From Algoriphagus sp. (lineage in GTDB: Bacteria; Bacteroidota; Bacteroidia; Cytophagales; Cyclobacteriaceae): a stretch of 64,000 nt of DNA. Below the pieces are notes generated by a model. That model worked only from the letters and a program-made list of their open reading frames with translations. It had not been told where the DNA came from and did not search any database. The DNA lies in the NCBI RefSeq assembly GCF_013373065.1, contig NZ_JABXIN010000005.1:62001-126000 (forward strand), written 5' to 3'. Below are positions 24,626 through 34,134 of this stretch, in pieces. The position numbers were made by a program, and so were the translations under genes. Position 1 is the first letter of the stretch. Every line of letters begins with the position of its first letter.

Positions 24626-27018
24626 TAAAATTGAAAATTATAGGTGATCGAAGGAAGAAAAGTAAAGAGGTAAGTCATGATAATTCCCTGTCGAGAAGAG
24701 GTAATGGGCTCTCCATCTCCCGGGCTAAAACCAATATCATCATTATAGATTTCCCGAAATTCATAGGCAAAAGGATTTTTCCTTCCATAAAGGTTATAGA
24801 CACTAAAGTTCCAGCTTCCTCTCCATTTTTTTCCTTTATTGGCATTTTTCCAGGTTATGGAAGCGTCCATCCGATGATAGTCTGGATATCGGTCTTCGTT
24901 CCGGAAAGGTGAAAACAAAGGAAGTTGCTGGTTATCGGAAGTATAAGTTCCAATAGGAAAGGTGACAGCTTGCCCTGTGGTATAAACAAAAGTTACCCCT
25001 GCAGACCATTTTGGGGAAAATTCATGATTTAAAACCAAGGTGATATCATGAGGCCGATCAAATCTTGGATTATAGGGCTCTCCTAGGCTTATTTCTTCGA
25101 TTTGTCTCCAGGCTCTTGACCAGGTGTATGCCAACCAACCGGTTGTTTTCCCCATGTTCTTCCTCAACAAAAACTCCACACCGTAACTCCACCCTCTTCC
25201 CGACAAAAGCTCCGTTTCTACATTATCGGTAAATAAAACCTGCGCACCATTCCGAAGGTCAATGATTCCCTCGAGTGTCTTATAATATCCTTCGATAGAT
25301 AATTCCCATTTATTTTCTTGGAAATTCCTAAAGAACCCAAGAGATACTTGATCGCTTCGAATAGGACTGACATAACGATCTGCCAAAATCCAACGATCTA
25401 TTGGCAAACCTGCTGAACTATTGGATGCGATTTGTACGTATTGAAAATTTCGATTGTAGGCAGATTTGATCGAAAATCGATCATTAATCAAGTATCGAAA
25501 TGCTAACCGAGGTTCCAATCCCTGATAAAACTGAATGTTTTCAAATCGATCGTAGCGGACAGAATCAATGACTTCTGCATCTGGTCCAGGAATACCCCCT
25601 TCATAAATATATTCTACTCCTGACCCTAATTGATTAAACAAACCCCGGCGCAAACCTCCTTCAACGCTAAACTTGGAACTCAATTCCAAACTTGTCCCTA
25701 CAAATAAATTATTCAATAATCCATTTTTTGGGTTGGTAGAAATAGGTTGGAAAGTATTTCCAGGACTGGGTTCTAATTTAATTGGTGAAAACCGGTAAAA
25801 CTGAGAATGAAAACCCCAATAGGAAGAAAACTTATCCCCTAACAAAGACCAAGTCCCCTTTAAACCAGATTCAGAAAGGCTATTCCCCCAGATAAACCCA
25901 CTGTCAGGATCATCAAAATCCAATTGATAATTATATCTGGAATGGTAGGCATCTAAGTCAAAAAAAGCTTGATCTGTGATATTTCTAGACCATTGAACAG
26001 CAGTCACCCAGTTGCTCCATCCAAGACCAAATTGATCATCCAAACCCAAAAAATCTCGCCCCTGATAGGTACTAATACTGATTCGATCCCGATCCCCAAC
26101 CCGAAAAACTACTTTCCCGCTTAAATCATGAAAGTTGAGTTTGTTATTTCTAATTTCCTCATCGGAGGAAAAGCCTAAAAACACATCTGCATAGGTCCTT
26201 CTTCCAGAAACAACAAAGGTTGAATTTTCAGAAAAAAGCGGACCATCTATAGTCAAACGAGAAGAGATCGTACCGATCCCACCTTCCCCATGAATTTTTG
26301 AATTATTCCCTTCTTTTAGGGAAACATCAATCAAGGAGGACAATCTTCCTCCAAAAGAAGCAGGCATATTTCCCTTATACAACTCAACCTCACTTAATGC
26401 ATCCGGATTGAAAACGGAAAAGAATCCAAAAAAATGAGAAGGATTGTAAACAGGTGCTCCATCTAGTTGAACTAAATTCTGATCCGCTGAACCCCCTCTT
26501 ACAAAAAGCCCTGTTGTGCCCTCTCCTGCAGTCTGAACACCAGGAAGAAGTTGGAGACTCCGCAATAAATCCACTTCTCCAAACAAGGCGGGAATGTTTT
26601 TGATCGTTTGAATGGGTACACGATTTTTCCCTGTTTCTAAGCTTCTCAAATTTTCATCCGGACGTAATTCTTGAACCAAAACCTCCTCCAAAGACAATTC
26701 TTCAGGACTTAAAAAAAAGCGCAATGGCTTCTCTAGATCCTTGGCAGTTATTTCTCGAGTAGAAGTTTCATATCCAATAAAAGAGACGGTCAAAACCGCT
26801 GGAAGGCTAGGTGTGGTAATCGAAAACCTTCCCTCCAAATCAGCAACTACACCAGAGCTGAAATCCTCTTCCCAATAAATACTTGCTCCCGGAAGTGGAA
26901 GTGAATTTTCCCGATCGAATATGATTCCCTGTAACTGAGGAAGGCCCTGAGCTATTGAAAGACGCGTGAAAAAAAGAAGAAAGAAAACAACAAAAAGGGT
27001 TTTAAACCGAAATTTCAT
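24625..27018 (-). CDS. TonB-dependent receptor with CarboxypepD-reg-like domain
   Basis: The 797-residue outer-membrane protein has a signal peptide (to about 23), a carboxypeptidase-regulatory-like domain (about 28-110, LQGIIFDRENSLPLPGASIY), a plug (about 120-230, with LFVRGGSADQNLVQLDGAPV) and a 22-strand barrel to the C-terminal NFQF. It takes up a substrate in a TonB-dependent way and probably works with the DUF4249 lipoprotein encoded next. No SusD-like partner is present. The length is at the short end for the group. Confidence 0.93.
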   Translation of the reverse strand: MKFRFKTLFVVFFLLFFTRLSIAQGLPQLQGIIFDRENSLPLPGASIYWEEDFSSGVVADLEGRFSITTPSLPAVLTVSFIGYETSTREITAKDLEKPLRFFLSPEELSLEEVLVQELRPDENLRSLETGKNRVPIQTIKNIPALFGEVDLLRSLQLLPGVQTAGEGTTGLFVRGGSADQNLVQLDGAPVYNPSHFFGFFSVFNPDALSEVELYKGNMPASFGGRLSSLIDVSLKEGNNSKIHGEGGIGTISSRLTIDGPLFSENSTFVVSGRRTYADVFLGFSSDEEIRNNKLNFHDLSGKVVFRVGDRDRISISTYQGRDFLGLDDQFGLGWSNWVTAVQWSRNITDQAFFDLDAYHSRYNYQLDFDDPDSGFIWGNSLSESGLKGTWSLLGDKFSSYWGFHSQFYRFSPIKLEPSPGNTFQPISTNPKNGLLNNLFVGTSLELSSKFSVEGGLRRGLFNQLGSGVEYIYEGGIPGPDAEVIDSVRYDRFENIQFYQGLEPRLAFRYLINDRFSIKSAYNRNFQYVQIASNSSAGLPIDRWILADRYVSPIRSDQVSLGFFRNFQENKWELSIEGYYKTLEGIIDLRNGAQVLFTDNVETELLSGRGWSYGVEFLLRKNMGKTTGWLAYTWSRAWRQIEEISLGEPYNPRFDRPHDITLVLNHEFSPKWSAGVTFVYTTGQAVTFPIGTYTSDNQQLPLFSPFRNEDRYPDYHRMDASITWKNANKGKKWRGSWNFSVYNLYGRKNPFAYEFREIYNDDIGFSPGDGEPITSSRQGIIMTYLFTFLPSITYNFQF

Positions 27019-27157
27019 GAGTTAAAAGGTGGAAACACTTGTTTCAAGACGTGCGGAGAAAATTAATGTTTGTTAATTTTTATTTTCTGTTCCCATTCTA
27101 AACCAACCGTCCATCCTAAAGGTTATTTCCTTCCCAATTATTTTTTAATTTCAGGCC

Positions 27158-28123
27158 ATGATTTGGGCCTATCCAGATTTTCGGTTGATAGTAATTTTAG
27201 GAGCTGTTTTCGTACTCCTTTACCTATTCTATATTTCTAGATTTTGGAGAATAAATAGACGCCTAAAGGTTGAAAAAAGGAGATTACTAACCAAGTTATT
27301 TCTCCGTAGCCTTTACTTTATCCTTTTCTTAATAGCCTTTGCTGGGCCTTCTATAGGAACTTCTACCAAAGAGGTGAAGGAAGAAGGCAAGGACATTTTT
27401 CTTGCAGTGGACCTTTCCCAATCCATGAATGCGACTGATATCGGTCCAAGCAGGCTTCAACGAATCAAATTTGAATTAAAAGAACTAATTAAAAGCTTCC
27501 CTTCAGATCGGATAGGTTTGATCATTTTTTCATCAGAAGCCTACATGCAATGCCCCTTGACCTTTGACCAAAATGTATTACAATTATATATTGATGGGTT
27601 AAATACGGGCTTGGTCCCAAATGCCGGAACGGATCTTAGCGGACCGCTGCGAATGGCGTTTGACCGATTTTCCAATGACCCTTCACCAGAGGTAAAATCC
27701 AAGTCGGTAGTTCTGATTTCCGATGGTGAGGATTTTGGCGAGGATTATGAGTCAGTGATTAGCTCTTTAGCTGATGCAGGTATCAAAGTTTACTCTTTGG
27801 GAATTGGTACCGAATCCGGCAGTCCTATTCCGCGAGGAAATGGAGTTGTAATAGACCCAAACACTGGGAAACCTGCTGAAAGTAAATTGGATCGAACCTC
27901 CCTTCAGCGAATTGCTGTAGAGACTGGTGGCCAGTATTTTGAAATTTCAGATCAAACCCAAGAAATTTCAAATTTAGTAGCCAATTTGGAACAGCTGAAA
28001 GGCGGAACAATTGGAACCCGTCAAGTCGAAACCTCTTCCAATAAATATTTCTATTTTCTGCTGGCAGGCTTAGTACTTTCCATTATCGATATGATTTTAC
28101 CCATTAAAACCATTAAACTATAG
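27158..28123 (+). CDS. VWA domain membrane protein (BatB-like)
   Basis: The 321-residue protein has two N-terminal membrane helices (about 8-27 and 48-66), a von Willebrand A domain (about 80-275) with the MIDAS motif DLSQSMNATD, and a last helix near 295-318. This is the arrangement of Bat (aerotolerance-related) proteins. It is followed after 2 bases by TPR-type genes, as in bat operons, but moxR, DUF58 and the other bat genes are not next to it. Confidence 0.88.
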   Translation: MIWAYPDFRLIVILGAVFVLLYLFYISRFWRINRRLKVEKRRLLTKLFLRSLYFILFLIAFAGPSIGTSTKEVKEEGKDIFLAVDLSQSMNATDIGPSRLQRIKFELKELIKSFPSDRIGLIIFSSEAYMQCPLTFDQNVLQLYIDGLNTGLVPNAGTDLSGPLRMAFDRFSNDPSPEVKSKSVVLISDGEDFGEDYESVISSLADAGIKVYSLGIGTESGSPIPRGNGVVIDPNTGKPAESKLDRTSLQRIAVETGGQYFEISDQTQEISNLVANLEQLKGGTIGTRQVETSSNKYFYFLLAGLVLSIIDMILPIKTIKL

Positions 28124-28125
28124 GT

Positions 28126-28770
28126 ATGAATTGGGCAAAACTGGTTATAGGTATTTTATTGCTAATTCCTTCCTCTTGGACTATTAACTCCAAGATGAAT
28201 GCTGCAATTGATGTGGCAGCAGAAAGTTATGCAAATGGGGAATATGAGCAATCCCTCCAGAATCATCTAGCCCTGCAAGAACAATTTGGTATTCAGTCTT
28301 CGGAATTGGATTTTGATTTAGGTCTAAGCTCACAAAATTCTGAAAAATTGGAAGAAGCTAGTGGCTTTTATGACAAAGCGAGTATAAGTCCAGATGCCGT
28401 ATTGGCATCTTTTGCCTTTAACCAAGGAGGTGTTTTACTTGGCAATAAGAAGGAATACGAAGTGGCTTTGAGTAAATTTAAAACTGCTCTCATTAAAGAC
28501 CCATTGAATGAGGTAGCTCGACACAATTATGAGCTATTGGCAAGATGGCTGAAGCGGGATGAAGAGCGAAAAAATCAAGAACAGAATCAGCCTGAACCTT
28601 CGGAATTCGCAAAACGAAAAAAAGCAGAAGCAGACCGATTGGTTGAACAATTTAGGTTCAAGGATGCGTTAAATTTAATGACGGATGCGCTAGAACAGGA
28701 TCCTACAGTTGCAGCCTATCAAGAGTTTATTACCCATCTACAAGAAGTTACAGAAATCAATGAAAAATAA
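28126..28770 (+). CDS. TPR protein of the Bat operon (BatC-like)
   Basis: The 214-residue protein has an N-terminal hydrophobic signal or anchor (LVIGILLLIPSSWTI) and TPR-like helices (about 30-145, for example YEVALSKFKTALIKDPLNEV). A charged linker (KRDEERKNQEQNQPEP) follows and then a last repeat. Such proteins form periplasmic scaffolds with VWA partners. The next gene starts 11 bases before its stop. Confidence 0.75.
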   Translation: MNWAKLVIGILLLIPSSWTINSKMNAAIDVAAESYANGEYEQSLQNHLALQEQFGIQSSELDFDLGLSSQNSEKLEEASGFYDKASISPDAVLASFAFNQGGVLLGNKKEYEVALSKFKTALIKDPLNEVARHNYELLARWLKRDEERKNQEQNQPEPSEFAKRKKAEADRLVEQFRFKDALNLMTDALEQDPTVAAYQEFITHLQEVTEINEK

Positions 28771-29371
28771 GTTCTTTTTATTGCTCCTATTAATTGGCTT
28801 CCTGAGTATTCAGGGGAATGCTCAAACTGCCGGAGACTTTTTTAACCGGGCAGCTCGCTCCTATGTCAAAACTGAACGGGAGAATGCCCTTAATACCGTA
28901 AATGAAGGTCTCAGCAGATTCCCCAGCGACCCAAAACTGAAGGCTTTAAAGGAAAAGCTGGAGCAAGAGCAAGAAGAAGAACAAAATCAAAATCAGGAAC
29001 AACAAAACCAACAAAATCAGGAGCAGCAGCAACAAAACCAACAAAGCCAGGGCGAGCAAGGAGAGCAACAGGAAAATCAGGAGCAAGGGGATAAAACCGA
29101 TCAAGACCAAGCCAAGGAATCACAATCAGGAGATCCACAGGAAAAAAGTCAAGATCCGGCAAGCGAAAACGCGAATGATCAAATGGATGCGAATCTAGCC
29201 GATCGGCAAAAAGCATTGGAGGAGTTCAAGGAAAAACTAAAAGCCATGAACCTGACACCCGAGCAAGCAGCTCAAATCCTAGAAAGTATGAATGCTGCTG
29301 ATTTACGATACATACAGCAAAATCGCAAGAAAGCAACCCAACGGCCCAAGCGGGGAATTCCTGATTGGTAA
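28760..29371 (+). CDS. Gln/Glu-rich TPR-type secreted protein
   Basis: From MKNKFFLLLLLIGFLSIQ the protein is 203 residues with a signal peptide ending at NAQ. This start overlaps the preceding gene by 11 bases and is preferred over the ATG at 28709, which would add 17 residues before the signal. A short TPR-like part (about 20-65) is followed by a long Gln/Glu low-complexity stretch (about 68-140) and a helical tail that ends GIPDW. BatC/BatE-type proteins in bat operons often have such tracts. Confidence 0.75.
   Translation: MKNKFFLLLLLIGFLSIQGNAQTAGDFFNRAARSYVKTERENALNTVNEGLSRFPSDPKLKALKEKLEQEQEEEQNQNQEQQNQQNQEQQQQNQQSQGEQGEQQENQEQGDKTDQDQAKESQSGDPQEKSQDPASENANDQMDANLADRQKALEEFKEKLKAMNLTPEQAAQILESMNAADLRYIQQNRKKATQRPKRGIPDW
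28965..29110 (+). repeat. Low-complexity CAA/CAG/GAA-rich tract
   Basis: The codons for Gln, Asn and Glu alternate as CAAAAT, CAGGAG and CAACAA units without stops. The tract lies inside the third bat-like gene and encodes its Gln-rich linker. It is prone to length change by slippage. Confidence 0.7.
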
Positions 29372-29415
29372 GTCATTAGATTCTAAAATTTATTTCTCAG
29401 ATAAACCCAAATACA

Positions 29416-30597
29416 ATGTTTAAAGAAGTTTATATCGTTTCTGCAGTTCGAACACCTCTTGGAAGTTTTGGAGGTAAACTTTCAGGCTTAACTGCCATCG
29501 AACTTGGAACAACAGCTATCAAAGGAGCTCTTGAAAAATCCGGCGTTAAGGCTGATGCCGTTCAAGAAGTCTTTATGGGAAATGTGATTTCTGCCAACCT
29601 TGGCCAAGCTCCTGCTCGTCAAGCTGCCATTGGTGCGGGAATTGGTTACAATGTGCCTTGCACAACTGTCAATAAAGTTTGTGCTTCCGGAATGAAAGCA
29701 ATCATGTTTGGAGCACAATCTATTATGCTAGGCATAAATGACGTGGTAGTTACAGGAGGTATGGAAAGCATGTCCAATGTACCTTTTTATGTACCAAAAG
29801 CACGTTTTGGATATAAATATGGAAATGCAGAATTAGTAGATGGCTTGGTGAAGGATGGGCTTTTTGAAGTTTACTACAAATTCCCAATGGGAAATTGCGC
29901 AGACAATACAGCCAGGGAAATGAACATCAGCCGGGAAGAACAAGATGCCTATGCCATTCAATCCTATCAGCGAGCTGCCGATGCATGGGCAAAAGGATAT
30001 TTCAAAGATGAGGTAGTTCCTGTAGAATTGAAGGGTAGAAAGGGAGAAACAATTCTGATTGAAGAAGATGAGGAATATAAAAACGTAATGTTTGAAAAAA
30101 TCCCTTCGCTCCGACCTGTTTTTGAAAAAGATGGAACTGTCACTGCTGCCAATGCATCTACAATGAATGACGGGGCTTCTGCCTTAGTTTTGGTTAGTAA
30201 AGAAAAAGCAGATGAATTAGGCTTAAAACCTTTAGCTAAAATTCGTGGATTTGCAGATGCTGCCACAGACCCACTTTGGTTTACCACAGCTCCTGCCCTA
30301 GCCATCCCAAAAGCCCTTAAGCATGCAGGTTTAGGAGCTGATGAAGTCGATTTCTACGAAATAAATGAAGCTTTCTCTGCTGTTGCTTTGGCGAATCAAA
30401 AAGAATTGAACCTGAACCCAGAAAAACTTAATGTCTACGGTGGAGCTGTTTCACTAGGACATCCATTAGGTGCTTCCGGTGCGAGAATTATCTCCACCTT
30501 GAATTCAGTATTGCACCAACAAGCAGGTAATATTGGGGTAGCCGGAATCTGTAATGGAGGAGGTGGAGCCTCTGCCATGGTTATCGAAAAAATGTAA
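29416..30597 (+). CDS. Acetyl-CoA C-acetyltransferase (thiolase)
   Basis: The 393-residue protein has the usual thiolase length and motifs: nucleophile Cys in NKVCASGMKA (about 88), NEAFSAVA, GHPLGASGAR with the catalytic His, and CNGGGGASAM with the second Cys near the C terminus. It condenses or cleaves acetyl-CoA/acetoacetyl-CoA. The gene is alone between terminated neighbours, so the pathway (acetoacetyl-CoA synthesis or beta-oxidation) is not fixed by context. Confidence 0.94.
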   Translation: MFKEVYIVSAVRTPLGSFGGKLSGLTAIELGTTAIKGALEKSGVKADAVQEVFMGNVISANLGQAPARQAAIGAGIGYNVPCTTVNKVCASGMKAIMFGAQSIMLGINDVVVTGGMESMSNVPFYVPKARFGYKYGNAELVDGLVKDGLFEVYYKFPMGNCADNTAREMNISREEQDAYAIQSYQRAADAWAKGYFKDEVVPVELKGRKGETILIEEDEEYKNVMFEKIPSLRPVFEKDGTVTAANASTMNDGASALVLVSKEKADELGLKPLAKIRGFADAATDPLWFTTAPALAIPKALKHAGLGADEVDFYEINEAFSAVALANQKELNLNPEKLNVYGGAVSLGHPLGASGARIISTLNSVLHQQAGNIGVAGICNGGGGASAMVIEKM

Positions 30598-30607
30598 ATT
30601 AATTTGT

Positions 30608-30641
30608 AATCCGCGGCAGCGAATCTGTCGCGGATTTTTTT
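30608..30641 (+). terminator. Intrinsic terminator after the thiolase gene
   Basis: The 12-bp stem AATCCGCGGCAG (30608-30619) / CTGTCGCGGATT (30625-30636) with one G-U pair and loop CGAAT is followed by T residues. It ends directly at the ATG of the next gene (30642). Confidence 0.85.
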
Positions 30642-31718
30642 ATGAAAAAGCTCTTTTTAAGTCTCTTTTTGTGCCTCAGCCTACATACCGTCTTGGGACA
30701 GGAAGCGGTACGCACCTATTATGACGAGCAGAAATTAATGCTCAAAGAGTTTTACTATACTGTAAATGGGAAAGCAGAAGGTCCATTAAAACGATATGAT
30801 GAAGAAGGTCGGCTCGTATTGATCGGACAATTGAAAAATGATCAACGGGAAGGGTTATTCATTGAACTCAATCCTGAAACTGGAGACACCTTACGTATTA
30901 TCCCCTATGTCCAAAATAAAAAAGAAGGGTTAGGTAAAAACTTTTACGTCAATGGAGCTATTCATCAAGAATTGACTTACATAGACGACCAAATCCAAGG
31001 GAAAGTAACCACCCATTTTGAAAATGGTCAAATCCAAGACGTCACCCAATTCGAATCAGGGTTACCAACGGGAAAAAGCGAACGATTTTTTAAAAATGGA
31101 CAGGCTGAGCGAATCGCCTTCTATAAGGATGGTCAGCTAAATGGTGAATTGCTTGAATACTATCCCAATGGAAACCTAAAAAGAAAAGCTACCTATGAAA
31201 ATGGCGATTTAGAAGGCCATGAGATTACCTATTTTGAAAATGGAAAAACCCAATCTGACATAGAATTTAAAAAGGGAGTCTATCATGGAGCTTTTCTAGA
31301 ATACTTTCCAAATGGAGAAAAAAGAACGGAGGCAATTTATAAAAATGGAATAGAAACGGGGACCACCCGAGAATATTTTGAAAATGGCCAAATCCGTTCA
31401 GAAATTAGTTTCAAAAGTGGGATCCCTACAAGCCCTCTTAAAGGTTATCATCAAAACGGGAATATTTCACTCATCCGGGAGTTTGAACCAAAATCAGATT
31501 TGGTGTCGAAAGAGACGGTTTACCATCCCAATGGTCAACTCTACATGGAAATAAACTATGAAAATGGCTATGCCGAAGGTGAAGTGAGAGTGTATCGTGA
31601 GAATGGAAGTCTAGAGGAAATCCGTTATTTCAAAAACAACCGCCCTACAGGAACATGGCTTTTCTTTGACGAGGAAGGAAATCAGATCCGGTCAGAGTCA
31701 AAGGAAAACAAAATCTAG
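30642..31718 (+). CDS. YwqK/MORN-type repeat protein, secreted
   Basis: The 358-residue protein has a signal peptide (to about 20, LHTVLGQ) and about a dozen repeats of roughly 22 residues of the form Y(x)NG(x)...G...YF(x)NGQ. These match the YwqK/MORN_2 family (toxin-antitoxin YwqK-like antitoxin annotation). In Bacteroidota such secreted repeats are common and their role is not known. No toxin gene is adjacent, so an antitoxin role is not supported here. Confidence 0.85.
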   Translation: MKKLFLSLFLCLSLHTVLGQEAVRTYYDEQKLMLKEFYYTVNGKAEGPLKRYDEEGRLVLIGQLKNDQREGLFIELNPETGDTLRIIPYVQNKKEGLGKNFYVNGAIHQELTYIDDQIQGKVTTHFENGQIQDVTQFESGLPTGKSERFFKNGQAERIAFYKDGQLNGELLEYYPNGNLKRKATYENGDLEGHEITYFENGKTQSDIEFKKGVYHGAFLEYFPNGEKRTEAIYKNGIETGTTREYFENGQIRSEISFKSGIPTSPLKGYHQNGNISLIREFEPKSDLVSKETVYHPNGQLYMEINYENGYAEGEVRVYRENGSLEEIRYFKNNRPTGTWLFFDEEGNQIRSESKENKI

Positions 31719-31787
31719 CGAAAGGATTCCTGAACAAATCATCCATCAAAAAGAAAGCTTTTCTATTTTTGTCAAAACAATACGCTC

Positions 31788-32732
31788 ATGAACCAAGCCA
31801 TCAAGGAAACCCGATTCCAATTTCCCGGACAGATTGACTTTTATAAAGGAAAGGTGCGGGATGTCTATATTTTCGAAAAGGAATTGGTGGTCGTTGCTTC
31901 TGATCGGATTTCCGCTTTTGATGTCGTATTACCCCGAGCGATTCCGTTTAAGGGACAAGTTCTCAACCAAATAGCGGCAAAATTCCTAGCATCTACAGCT
32001 GATATCGTTCCGAATTGGGTAGCATCAACTCCAGATCCAAATGTAACTATTGGAAAGCGTTGTGAACCATTCAAAGTGGAAATGGTCATCCGTGGTTACC
32101 TTTCAGGACATGCTGCAAGGGAATATAAAGCAGGAAAAAGGTTGATTTGTGGAGTTCCCATGCCAGAAGGAATGAGGGAAAACGATCCATTCCCTACCCC
32201 AATCATTACCCCTACTACCAAAGCATCTGAAGGACACGATGAAGATATTTCCCGAGAAGATATTCTAAGAAAGGGAATCGTCAGCGAGGAGGATTATGTT
32301 GTTTTGGAAAAATACACAAGAGCTTTGTTCCAAAGAGGACAGGAAATGGCCGCTGAAAAAGGATTAATTTTGGTGGATACCAAATATGAATTCGGAAAAC
32401 AGGATGGAAAAATCTATCTCATCGATGAAATCCATACTCCGGATTCAAGTCGCTACTTCTATGCTGATGGTTACGAAGAAAATCAGCAAAAAGGACTTCC
32501 ACAGCGACAGCTTTCAAAGGAATTTGTCCGACAATGGTTGATCGAAAATGGATTCCAGGGCAAGGAAGGACAACAAGTTCCTGAAATGACGGATGAAATT
32601 GTAGATAGCATTTCTGATCGCTATATTGAGTTGTTTGAAAAAATAACAGGCGAAAAATTCCAAAAAGCTAACACCAACCATATTGAAGAACGAATTGAAA
32701 AAGCAATTCTAAACTATTTATCAGAAAACTAA
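31788..32732 (+). CDS. purC: Phosphoribosylaminoimidazole-succinocarboxamide synthase
   Basis: The 314-residue protein is of the longer SAICAR synthetase type. It shows [20 protein letters not shown] and SAFDVVLP near the N terminus, then [12 protein letters not shown] and [10 protein letters not shown]. It joins CAIR and aspartate in purine synthesis. No other pur gene is nearby. Confidence 0.96.
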   Translation: MNQAIKETRFQFPGQIDFYKGKVRDVYIFEKELVVVASDRISAFDVVLPRAIPFKGQVLNQIAAKFLASTADIVPNWVASTPDPNVTIGKRCEPFKVEMVIRGYLSGHAAREYKAGKRLICGVPMPEGMRENDPFPTPIITPTTKASEGHDEDISREDILRKGIVSEEDYVVLEKYTRALFQRGQEMAAEKGLILVDTKYEFGKQDGKIYLIDEIHTPDSSRYFYADGYEENQQKGLPQRQLSKEFVRQWLIENGFQGKEGQQVPEMTDEIVDSISDRYIELFEKITGEKFQKANTNHIEERIEKAILNYLSEN

Positions 32733-32744
32733 ACAGAACTATGA

Positions 32745-32804
32745 AATGCCCATGAGACTTCTTCTCATTCAGGGTGATGCCCTGATTTAACAGGGTTGGG
32801 CATT
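32745..32804 (+). ncRNA. Candidate structured leader RNA before the STAS-rnz operon
   Basis: The outer stem AATGCCC (32745-32751) / GGGCATT (32798-32804) encloses the hairpin ATGAGA / TCTCAT (32752-32757 / 32763-32768). It also encloses two mutually exclusive hairpins that share CCCTG at 32780-32784: with CAGGG at 32770-32774, or with CAGGG at 32791-32795. A 12-codon frame from the ATG at 32752 ends in TAA at 32788-32790. Such a competition is typical of regulatory leaders. I match it to no named riboswitch. Confidence 0.4.
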
Positions 32805-32836
32805 CCATGCAGCCACTTAAAACAAATATTAAAGAG

Positions 32837-33220
32837 ATGAAATACAGCATTGATAAGAAAGAGCAATATGTAATTTTCACCCCATTGGAAGAGAAATTAG
32901 ATTCTTCCTTGGCTCCAAAATTGAAATCCGAATTATTGACGGTGCACGCAGAAGGCTACGCCAAACTAGTGTTGGATTTGAGCAATGTAAAATATGTGGA
33001 TTCTTCTGGATTGAGCGCCCTATTGGTTGGAGACCGTGAGTATGGAAACAATGGTGGCCTTTTTCTGATTTCAGGAGTTCAGGATCACGTCATGAAATTA
33101 TTAAAGATTTCAATGCTGGATAAAAAGCTTAATCTGGTGGCAGATTTGGAAGAAGCTGGAGAAACTATCTTCATGCACGAAATCGAAAACGGAGAAAGCG
33201 AAGAGGAAACGGAAGATTGA
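32837..33220 (+). CDS. STAS domain protein (anti-sigma factor antagonist-like)
   Basis: From MKYSIDKKEQ the protein is 127 residues. The ATG at 32807 would add ten residues without similarity, so the inner start is preferred. The STAS fold is clear and YVDSSGLSALL carries the phosphorylatable Ser (56 or 57) of SpoIIAA-type antagonists. It would bind an anti-sigma kinase, but none is encoded here. The acidic tail overlaps the start of rnz. Confidence 0.88.
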   Translation: MKYSIDKKEQYVIFTPLEEKLDSSLAPKLKSELLTVHAEGYAKLVLDLSNVKYVDSSGLSALLVGDREYGNNGGLFLISGVQDHVMKLLKISMLDKKLNLVADLEEAGETIFMHEIENGESEEETED

Positions 33221-34134
33221 GACCTGAATTCGAGGTAACGATATTGGGGAATACTTCTTCTATTCCCGTACACGGCAGAAACCATTCTGCTCAAATTGTC
33301 CAAATTGGACAGGAGTTGATACTTATCGACTGCGGAGAAGCAACCCAAATCCAACTTCGGAAATTCAAAATCAAAACCTCCAAACTAGACTACATCTTCA
33401 TTTCCCATCTCCACGGAGATCATTACTTAGGATTAGTAGGCCTGCTTTCAAGTTTCCATTTAGGAAAACGAAGCAGGCCTTTGACAATTTATGGACCACA
33501 AGGTTTGGATGAAATCATCACCACTCACTTTCGCTGGAGCAATACGAGACTTTCTTATCCTATTCATTTTCAGGAAACTAAGGATGATCAGCTAAATTTA
33601 TTACTGAATCATCCAAAGTTTATGGTTTATAGCTTTCCTCTAAAACATCGGCTTCCTACTACAGGCTTTCTTGTCCGTGAAAAACCAAGGTTGAGGAACT
33701 TGATCAAAGCAAAATTAGAGGAGCAAAAATTACCATTAGAAGCTATTCAATCGCTGAGACAGGGAATGGATCACATCGGAGTTGATGGCTCATTTTATGC
33801 CGTAAGGGAATATTGCTATCCACCGGATCCCGTCAGAGCGTATGCCTATTGTTCGGACACGATTTATTGGCCGGACTTGAAAGACTATATCCAAGGGGTT
33901 GATTTGCTTTATCATGAATCCACCTTTCTTGAACCAGATAAAGAGCGAGCTTCGGTCACATTCCATTCCACAGCTTCTCAAGCGGCAGAAATTGCAAAAA
34001 TGAGTAAAGTCAAAAAACTCCTTTTAGGACATTTTTCTTCTCGATACAAAGATTTGACAGGGATGAAGAATGAAGCTGAAACCATCTTCCAAGAGGTTGA
34101 GTTGAGTGAAGAAGGAAAAACTTACAGCATATGA
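33217..34134 (+). CDS. rnz: Ribonuclease Z
   Basis: The 305-residue metallo-beta-lactamase-fold nuclease has the zinc motif SHLHGDHYLG (about 63-72) and late His residues in HESTFLE and LLGHFSSRY. RNase Z matures tRNA 3' ends. The start is a TTG that overlaps the TGA of the STAS gene (TTGA). No ATG near the conserved EFEVTILGN beginning exists, so TTG is the best start and translation is coupled. Confidence 0.93.
   Translation: MRPEFEVTILGNTSSIPVHGRNHSAQIVQIGQELILIDCGEATQIQLRKFKIKTSKLDYIFISHLHGDHYLGLVGLLSSFHLGKRSRPLTIYGPQGLDEIITTHFRWSNTRLSYPIHFQETKDDQLNLLLNHPKFMVYSFPLKHRLPTTGFLVREKPRLRNLIKAKLEEQKLPLEAIQSLRQGMDHIGVDGSFYAVREYCYPPDPVRAYAYCSDTIYWPDLKDYIQGVDLLYHESTFLEPDKERASVTFHSTASQAAEIAKMSKVKKLLLGHFSSRYKDLTGMKNEAETIFQEVELSEEGKTYSI

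Noticed and set aside
30642..31718. YwqK-type protein as an antitoxin of a toxin-antitoxin pair
   Set aside because: It has a signal peptide and no small toxin gene next to it; the antitoxin label of the family is not supported here.
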